Positions 54,271 through 60,122 of a stretch of DNA of 60,122 nt are shown piece after piece. Location of the stretch: positions 1 to 60,122 of the forward strand of contig DATJAY010000010.1 of the NCBI GenBank assembly GCA_035515795.1. The letters run 5' to 3'. The translations under genes and the position numbers were made by a program. The stretch is from Candidatus Acidiferrales bacterium. Its GTDB lineage: Bacteria; Bacteroidota; Ignavibacteria; Kryptoniales; JAKASW01. The first letter of the stretch is position 1. Each line of letters begins with the position of its first letter. Below the pieces are notes generated by a model. It ran no database searches, was not told where the DNA came from, and was given only the letters and a program-made list of their open reading frames with translations.

Positions 54271-57200
54271 CTACTTTAGCAATGCCTTCACTCTGTCTAT
54301 TTCCCTCTGTGCGCCGTCGACAAATTGCTTGTCGGTATGAGGCTTATCTATAATTTTCTGATACATAGCAATTGCATCATTAGGCTTGTTCATTTGCTCG
54401 TAACACTTTCCAGCCATGTAATATGACTGTGCCGCCCAATCGATCACGGCGCCCTTTGAAACTAAATAAGGAACCTTGAGAAACTCCAATATGGCATTTG
54501 CGTAATCGCCCTTGTCGTTGTAGATCGCACCCATATAATAATGAAGTTCCGCCTGATAATCACGCCCCGCCTCTTTGGCAAGATTCTGAAAAGTGAGGAG
54601 CGCCTGATCGAAATATTTCAATTCCTCATAAAGTATGCCCACTTTGATCTTCATATCCATGATGGACTCGTCGTCGGGATACTTCGATATGAATTTCCTC
54701 GCGACATCGAGTGCGCCGTCATACTGTCCCGCGCTTTCATACGAACTGATGAGCCTGCTCATTGCATCACGCAGAAGATCTCCATCCGAAAGCGAATCGA
54801 AATAAATTGCCCTGAATATGTTTATTGCATCCTGATATTTCTCCTGGGCGTAATATATGTCACCGAGTTCAAGGCGAGCCGCCGAAGCCGCCCCGCTGTT
54901 TGGAAATTTTTTCAGCAGCTCCGTCAGCTTATCCTGAGCCTTGACAAGATCTCCAAGTTCGACCAAGATTCTGGCGCCATCCAGAATCGAGACAGGGTAC
55001 GCGGCGGTTCCGTCATAATCGCTCCCCACCTTGTCCAGCAGCTTCTGTGCTTCCTCGTATTGTTTGTTCCGGATAAGATATTCGGCCTTGTCGACGAGGA
55101 ATTGCGCCAAATACTTGTCGTCTTTGCCGGGATAGTTTTTCTTGAACTTTGCCGCAGCGGCGTCTGCCGATTTGATCTCGTCGGTCTTATAATCGATCTC
55201 GATCAGCCTCGCCGCCGAAAATGCCCTGAGCGTGTCGACCGCAGTGCTCAGGATTTTTTTATAGAGCTGTGCCGCATTATCATAGTCGCCTAACTTGAGA
55301 TACGTCTCCGCGGCATTCGCGAGTGCCACTATGTCGCCGAACTTTTCGAAGAACGCAGCGCTCATCCGTTTATCGCCAAGCGATTCATAAATTTTCCCGA
55401 GCTGGTAGTATGAGTCCGTCACTTCTCGACGCGCCGAATCATCCAGCGGCGTATTCGCCGAACCCGTCACTACTTCTCCAAAAAGGTCCTTTGCTCCGTT
55501 CAAATTTCCCGATCTCAATTTGCAGTAAGCCATCTTGTAAAGGATATCCGGAGAAATGGTCTGCCATGGTTCATCATCGCCGATAGTCTGATAGGTTGAG
55601 CATGCGGTGTCATACTTCTCCGTTGAGTACAAATAATCCGCAAACTGTAACTTCACTTTTTCCTTGTATGCAGAAGGTTGAAGCTCATCAAGGACCGACA
55701 GATAAGCATCTCCGGCATCCAGATTCATTTTCTTTAAGAGTTCAGCGTAAAGCAATTGTCCTTTCAGTAAATATTTTTTAGGCGGTTGAGAATTGAAAAA
55801 ATTTTCGAGAATCGTTTTCCCGGCATCAAGAGAGTCGATGGCCATCTCCGATCGGGCAATTACAAGCTGGGCATCCGCAAGTGTCCCGTCACCAAAAGGA
55901 TCGCTTTGAACAAGCTCAGCCTGAACGATAGCTTCATGATAATCTGCAGAGCCGTAAAATGTTTTCGCTAGTATACAATTCACTTCGGGAACGTGAACCG
56001 AGTTTGGAAAGCGCTTCAGGAATGAAGCCGCGGAATCCCCGGCTCCGGCTGAATCGCGGGACTCGATCTGCATCTCGATCACTTTGAAGAGAGAATTTTC
56101 CGCGACCGAATCATTCTCGGGAGACAGGGACAGCTTTTCATAAATCGAATACGGCTCCGACTTTTCATCTTCCTTCGCCGTCGAAACTTTTTCCAGTACA
56201 TTCGCGAGGAGGTACTGCGCCGCCCTTTGAGTGTCCCCTGTCGAGATTGAGATGATCCGGCGGAAAATATCTTCCGCCTTCCTGTAATCTTTCAAATCAT
56301 TTTCGAAGAGATCCCCGATTTCAAAAAGGGTGCCTGCATTAGGCGAAATCGCCTGCTCGGAAACGATCGCCGCCAAACCGGCAACTGCATTTTTGTAGTC
56401 GATATTTTTGAAAGTTGAAACGTAATTTGAAGCGCTGTCGGCGGCATCGGCATAATCGGACTCCGGATATGATGTTAGAAGCTTACGATAGTTGTCGATC
56501 GCGTCTTCATAATTGGCGTCGCTTTCATCGAAGCAGGCAGCATAATACAAGAATGCATCCGGCCTGTCTTTGAGAATATTTTGGTATTGATAGAATGTCC
56601 TCCTCGCAAGCTCCGTATCTTTCAAGTATTTCGATTCGATATCTACTAGTTTCACGACATATTTAACGTCCGGTGTTCTCATGCGCTGAATCAAAATCGT
56701 CAGAAGCGAGTCCGCGATCTTCATTCTTTTCGCTTTGAACGCAAGCTCGGCGTAGAGATTCAGAACCCGTTCATTTGTTTCCTTGGAAGGAAAACCTTTG
56801 AGTACCGTCAACCCTTCTGAATACTTCTTCCTAGTCTGTAGGAGATCTGCAATCTTTAGTTTGTACTCCGGGAGAAGCGACTTCAGTTTGCCGGAAATGT
56901 CCTTGAATGCCGCATCGTCTCCCGTCGCGAGCAAGGCATAACTCTTCTCGAATTCAAGCCTGTCTTTTTCATCAGCTGTCAATCCGTCAACATCGATTTG
57001 GTCCGCACTCTTCAGCGCGGAGGAAAAATTTCCGGCGTCCATCTCGAGCTCGATACGTTCCAACAAGGCGTCCGTGCTTTGAGGATTTATGTTCATTCGA
57101 ATCGCGTCGTCAAAATATTTTCCCGCCTGAACTGACATTCCGCGTAATCGGTTCAGTCTGCCGAGTGCGACCAAACCCATGACTCTCACCGAATCATTGT

Positions 57201-57831
57201 CCGAGGAAAGGAGCGCCTTGAATTGGTCCTCAGCTTTAAGCTCCTGGCCGGAGCTGAAATACAGATTACCGAGCTGTAGAGTCGCCTTGAAATAGCCTGG
57301 ACTCGTGGGATATTCCTGCTCGAGGGTCAGAAGCGAAATCTCAGCACGAGACGTGTCTCCGGAGAGCTCGAAATATTTCGCGGCACTGGAGAGACTGCTT
57401 GCTGCGCGGTTATCCTTTGGATAAAAGACCTGCAGGCGCTCATATGATAATGCAGCGTTCGCATAATCTCCGTCCTTCGCGTAGGACTCTCCTGCGTTCA
57501 CCCACGCCGTCGGCGCCAGCGGATCGCTCGAGTATTGCATGGCAAAATTCTGAAAGTTAGAGGATGCTGCCGTGAATTTTTTTTGTTCGAACTGCGACAT
57601 CGCGAGATAATAATGAGCCTGCGAAGCAGACGGAGATGTCGGATATTCCTGCAGAAATTTATTGAATTGCTCCTCGGCGAGATCGTACATCTTGTTCTTG
57701 AACAATTCGAGACCGAACTTCAAGTCGGAATCGACCTGAGTATTTCCGACGACAGGGTTTTCAGTCTGCGCAAATGCTGAAGCGGCAAACGCCGACATGA
57801 ATGCAAGGACAATTATCGATCTTTTTAACAT
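54271..57831 (-). CDS. Large exported tetratricopeptide repeat protein
   Basis: 1186 residues with signal peptide MLKRSIIVLAFMSAFAASAFA. The rest is built of TPR helices in tandem: AEEQFNKFLQEYPTSPSASQA, ALSYERLQVFYPKDNRAA, AEDIFRRIISI, KLLTSYPESDYADAADS, LTELLKKFPNSGAASAARLELG and others, often with the YPxS turn of YfiO/YbgF-like repeats. Such proteins usually scaffold outer-membrane or cell-envelope complexes in the periplasm; partners cannot be read from the sequence. It is the first gene of the minus-strand block with the unknown protein and obgE. Confidence 0.9.
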   Translation of the reverse strand: MLKRSIIVLAFMSAFAASAFAQTENPVVGNTQVDSDLKFGLELFKNKMYDLAEEQFNKFLQEYPTSPSASQAHYYLAMSQFEQKKFTAASSNFQNFAMQYSSDPLAPTAWVNAGESYAKDGDYANAALSYERLQVFYPKDNRAASSLSSAAKYFELSGDTSRAEISLLTLEQEYPTSPGYFKATLQLGNLYFSSGQELKAEDQFKALLSSDNDSVRVMGLVALGRLNRLRGMSVQAGKYFDDAIRMNINPQSTDALLERIELEMDAGNFSSALKSADQIDVDGLTADEKDRLEFEKSYALLATGDDAAFKDISGKLKSLLPEYKLKIADLLQTRKKYSEGLTVLKGFPSKETNERVLNLYAELAFKAKRMKIADSLLTILIQRMRTPDVKYVVKLVDIESKYLKDTELARRTFYQYQNILKDRPDAFLYYAACFDESDANYEDAIDNYRKLLTSYPESDYADAADSASNYVSTFKNIDYKNAVAGLAAIVSEQAISPNAGTLFEIGDLFENDLKDYRKAEDIFRRIISISTGDTQRAAQYLLANVLEKVSTAKEDEKSEPYSIYEKLSLSPENDSVAENSLFKVIEMQIESRDSAGAGDSAASFLKRFPNSVHVPEVNCILAKTFYGSADYHEAIVQAELVQSDPFGDGTLADAQLVIARSEMAIDSLDAGKTILENFFNSQPPKKYLLKGQLLYAELLKKMNLDAGDAYLSVLDELQPSAYKEKVKLQFADYLYSTEKYDTACSTYQTIGDDEPWQTISPDILYKMAYCKLRSGNLNGAKDLFGEVVTGSANTPLDDSARREVTDSYYQLGKIYESLGDKRMSAAFFEKFGDIVALANAAETYLKLGDYDNAAQLYKKILSTAVDTLRAFSAARLIEIDYKTDEIKSADAAAAKFKKNYPGKDDKYLAQFLVDKAEYLIRNKQYEEAQKLLDKVGSDYDGTAAYPVSILDGARILVELGDLVKAQDKLTELLKKFPNSGAASAARLELGDIYYAQEKYQDAINIFRAIYFDSLSDGDLLRDAMSRLISSYESAGQYDGALDVARKFISKYPDDESIMDMKIKVGILYEELKYFDQALLTFQNLAKEAGRDYQAELHYYMGAIYNDKGDYANAILEFLKVPYLVSKGAVIDWAAQSYYMAGKCYEQMNKPNDAIAMYQKIIDKPHTDKQFVDGAQREIDRVKALLK

Positions 57832-58009
57832 AATTAAATATAAAGACTTACGAAGGATTGAGAAAGGGAAAGTTTAAATGAGGGGTAAGAGTAGAGCCTT
57901 AGCGGCCCGAGATGCAAAAATCTCTTCTCAAGTGATCATAATAATAAAGTCGGTACCTTTTGGCCAAATACTTGAGTGTTCAGCTTGAGCCGCTGGCTAG
58001 CCGACTCAC

Positions 58010-58789
58010 TCATACTGTTGCAAGCCATTCGCAAAGGACCGAATACGCCTTGCTACCTGGATCCAAGAAATCCATATGCCCTGTATCGGGTAACTCAACA
58101 AACTCGACACAATCGCCGGACGCTTGCGCCGCAGCAGCGTAACTTCGGGAGAGGTCAATCGGTAGAACTTCGTCGTTGACACCGTGAATAATCAATTGCT
58201 TTACACCGAGGGGCAGCAATTCAATCGGAGACGCAGCTGCATAGCGATCCGGATACTGACCATGCGATCCACCTAAAAATTCATTGACTGCGCCTTTTCC
58301 CGCGTTGAGCTCGTAGGCGCGCGCAAAATCGGTAATCGCTGCCAGACCGGCTGCCGCAACGGGCCGGACGCGAACCGGTGAAGAGATATTTGCGGGTTTG
58401 TTCCGTGCTGCTGTCCATAATGCAAGTTGACCACCTGCAGAATGTCCGGCAACGATGACCCGGTTCAAATCAAGTTCGATCCCGTCGTCCACAAGCGCCG
58501 CAAGGTGATCCACCGCTGAGGCAGCGTCGTGAAGAGTTTCAGGCCAACCTCCTCCCGGAGCGCCCACTCTTCGATATTCAATATTCCAAACTGCATAGCC
58601 CCCGGCCACAAGGTCTTTCGCTATGGCTGAGAGCGCATCTCGACCGTATGGCATCCTCCAAAAACCACCGTGAAGCAGGCACAGAACCTGAGGCCGCAAT
58701 ACATGAGGCAAGTACAAATCGCCCTCCTGGCTGTCTAGCGATCCATAACTATATGTGTGAACTGAATATGGCTGAGATATCTTTTGCAT
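58010..58789 (-). CDS. Alpha/beta hydrolase, esterase or kynurenine formamidase-like
   Basis: 259 residues. Oxyanion-hole motif HGG (40-42), nucleophile S117 in GHSAGG (115-120), D206 in GVNDEVLP and H238 in DTGHMD complete a serine hydrolase triad of the BD-FAE/kynurenine formamidase-like type. Cytoplasmic; no signal peptide. No tryptophan-degradation genes are nearby, so a general carboxylesterase is as likely. It lies next to the attC-bearing cassette; its own downstream flank (57840-58009) shows no attC, so it may be the insertion boundary rather than a cassette. Confidence 0.82.
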   Translation of the reverse strand: MQKISQPYSVHTYSYGSLDSQEGDLYLPHVLRPQVLCLLHGGFWRMPYGRDALSAIAKDLVAGGYAVWNIEYRRVGAPGGGWPETLHDAASAVDHLAALVDDGIELDLNRVIVAGHSAGGQLALWTAARNKPANISSPVRVRPVAAAGLAAITDFARAYELNAGKGAVNEFLGGSHGQYPDRYAAASPIELLPLGVKQLIIHGVNDEVLPIDLSRSYAAAAQASGDCVEFVELPDTGHMDFLDPGSKAYSVLCEWLATV

Positions 58790-58818
58790 GAGTATGAACT
58801 TCTATTTGATTGCACACC

Positions 58819-58879
58819 GTCTAACGGCTGGGCTCAGCGGCAGCGGCCGAGCCGCTGTCCGCTGGAGCCGGTGTTAGCC
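58819..58879 (-). other. Integron attC recombination site
   Basis: A 61-bp imperfect palindrome. In the orientation of the metallophosphoesterase gene it begins GGCTAAC (R'' type, one base off RYYYAAC) and ends GTTAGAC (matches GTTRRRY). The arms CGGCT/AGCCG, CAGCGG/CCGCTG and CAGCGGC/GCCGCTG pair, with unpaired bases between blocks as in attC folds. It starts ten bases past the stop codon of that gene, the normal place for a gene cassette. Confidence 0.82.
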
Positions 58880-58888
58880 TGCATCACT

Positions 58889-59629
58889 TTACTGCATAAA
58901 ACCAGTCTGTAGACCAATTTGCCAATCAAGACGACCATTCTTGAGCGCTTGCGCAGCTGCCTTCTGACACTCGTATGGTACCGCAATCATTTCTGCCTGC
59001 CAGCAACCATTTACAAATTCTAGGATGGCGTAGCGTGCGTGATGTGACCCAGTCTCAATGATGTGATATTCCGGAAACTCATCAGCATATGCTGGTAGCC
59101 CTACGCTGCCCGGATTTACAATTAGGATGTTTTCAGACACTTCAACCAGCCTGGGAACGTGTGTATGACCACAAAGTACTACACGCGCCTTCGTTCCGCC
59201 AAGCCGCTCTATGATTTCTCTCTGAGTTGCCAATCTTGCTCGTCCGTGTTCCACGGTTTCCAGCAGGTAGGTAGTGTCGCTGGACGGTGCACCATGAATC
59301 AAGAGCACTTCCTTCTGAATTTCCATGCTGGCTGGCAAAGCTCTGAGCCAGTCTAGTTCAATGCGATTCAGTTGCTGAAAGGCATAGCTGTTGGAAGAGC
59401 CATGATATTTGGGGTCTTGATGGACTAGTTGCCGATCTTGGTTTCCAGATATTTGGATCCAGTCTTGTTCCATCAGGTATTGGATGGTCTCTTTTGGCCA
59501 AAGGGGCCCTGAGACATGATCGCCGAGATTAAGAACGCCATCTACATGTCTCGACTTGAAGTCATCCACTACTTTCTCGAGAGCGCTGATGTTTCCATGT
59601 ATATCCGAGAGTACGGCTATCTTTTGCAT
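58889..59629 (-). CDS. Calcineurin-like metallophosphoesterase, cassette gene
   Basis: 246 residues, single domain. Metal-binding motifs in order: LSDIHGN (D9, H11), LGDH (D37), SGNQD (N63), IHGAP (H112) and CGHTHVP (154-157). The closest style is the YfcE/MJ0936 type of bacterial phosphodiesterase that acts on small phosphodiesters. The gene is followed directly by an attC site, so it is very likely a mobile integron cassette. Substrate unknown; cassette-borne enzymes of this kind are usually without known partners. Confidence 0.85.
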   Translation of the reverse strand: MQKIAVLSDIHGNISALEKVVDDFKSRHVDGVLNLGDHVSGPLWPKETIQYLMEQDWIQISGNQDRQLVHQDPKYHGSSNSYAFQQLNRIELDWLRALPASMEIQKEVLLIHGAPSSDTTYLLETVEHGRARLATQREIIERLGGTKARVVLCGHTHVPRLVEVSENILIVNPGSVGLPAYADEFPEYHIIETGSHHARYAILEFVNGCWQAEMIAVPYECQKAAAQALKNGRLDWQIGLQTGFMQ

Positions 59630-59866
59630 AGTTCATCCTTTAGGAGTGCAGGCCAACGTACCGGCGCTAAGCTGCGGCACTGCAAACTCTCAACTTGCAC
59701 CGACATCGCGCCGAACCAATATTTAAATTTATTCATAACCATCTTGCGCGGTAAATTGCAGCCAGCTCATGGGGCTTGTCCCGCATTGCATTTACGCGGG
59801 ATCAGCTTGCCTGCCCGCCGTCTTTTTGGCGGGAGCGACTGGTTAAGCCGGCAACCAAACCAAGAA

Positions 59867-60122
59867 TTATTCAGAATCTATCGAACTTTTTGATTTGTCA
59901 AGATTGAACGTCAGTATTCTTTCGTCCCATAAGTATACTTCTGTCCAGCTTGCGATGTGTTGCATCACTTGTGCTTTGCGAAAATCATCGACGTTCTTGG
60001 TTAGGTGAATTACATCTTGACTAACAGTCTTTTCGACGTCGAGATATCCATCTCCGTTGACATCGCGATATTTAATCTGCCCTAACCTACGATCGAAGTT
60101 ATTAGTAGCGCTATCTCGGCTC
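59867..60122 (-). CDS. Unknown protein, C-terminal part only
   Basis: The last 84 codons of a minus-strand gene that begins beyond the right edge. It contains DVNGDGYLDV, a calcium-loop or dockerin/EF-hand-like pattern (D-x-N-x-D-x-x-x-D), followed by a helical stretch (FRKAQVMQHIASW) and VYLWDERILTFNLD. It may be a further cassette gene. The 237 bp between its stop codon and the next gene contain only weak hairpins. Confidence 0.55.
   Translation of the reverse strand, partial: SRDSATNNFDRRLGQIKYRDVNGDGYLDVEKTVSQDVIHLTKNVDDFRKAQVMQHIASWTEVYLWDERILTFNLDKSKSSIDSE

Noticed and set aside
57840-58009. Search for attC after the alpha/beta hydrolase gene
   Set aside because: No TTAG/CTAA boxes or long dyad follow the stop codon, so the hydrolase is not called a cassette.
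59651-59725. Second attC-like hairpin (GGCCAAC, CGGCGC/GCGCCG arms) after the right-edge partial gene
   Set aside because: There is a stem with bulges, but the distal end reads AACCAAT, not a GTTRRRY or RYYYAAC partner box, and it is close to the metallophosphoesterase start rather than the stop codon of the partial gene.

Overview
The window looks like a chromosomal segment from a Bacteroidota-lineage bacterium of the Ignavibacteria/Melioribacter type. Seven large secreted proteins end in the type IX secretion (T9SS) tail with the YPNPFNPST motif, two DUF4402 proteins are present, and the housekeeping genes (plsY, purB, obgE, lat) fit that group. The taxonomy is an inference from protein style. 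No rRNA, tRNA, CRISPR array or transposase was seen.

Bases 1-44801 are a single minus-strand run devoted to pectin. Read in the direction of transcription it starts with a sigma70-like promoter (44942-44970). It continues with a pectin methylesterase (CE8), a T9SS beta-solenoid protein, a PL1 pectate lyase, two more T9SS solenoid proteins with a small Cys-rich protein between them, two GH28 enzymes without T9SS tail, a PL9 lyase with T9SS tail and a GH28 with T9SS tail. Then come uronate genes: tagaturonate epimerase uxaE, a hexuronate-type MFS transporter, a LarA-like nickel racemase/epimerase, gnd, and a FadR-type GntR regulator with a perfect 19-bp operator. Next are a TonB-dependent receptor and a T9SS beta-helix protein closed by a strong terminator. 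The last block holds kduI, kduD, a DUF4861 protein, GH105, kdgK, a GH92 alpha-mannosidase and the start of a further secreted protein.

A workable model: T9SS-tagged PL1, PL9 and GH28 cut pectin outside the cell. The TonB receptor imports oligomers, and CE8, the untagged GH28s and GH105 finish them in the periplasm. The MFS carrier brings uronates into the cytoplasm. Unsaturated products go through KduI, KduD and KdgK to KDPG, while saturated galacturonate goes through UxaE. The LarA-like enzyme next to gnd suggests a further branch, mannonate to gluconate to 6-phosphogluconate to ribulose-5-phosphate. That branch is the most interesting hypothesis here. Five secreted proteins also share a solenoid module fused to different heads.

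Bases 44802-46704 hold a long intergenic region and two plus-strand DUF4402 genes separated by a clear terminator. From 46877 a plus-strand operon (plsY, a DegP-like protease, purB, a small membrane protein) starts from a promoter so close to the GTG that the mRNA is probably leaderless; lat follows. The convergent minus-strand block 51871-57831 carries obgE, an unknown protein and a 1186-residue TPR protein.

The right end (58010-60122) looks acquired: an alpha/beta hydrolase, a metallophosphoesterase with a good integron attC site ten bases past its stop codon, and a partial gene of unknown function. No integrase lies in the window.
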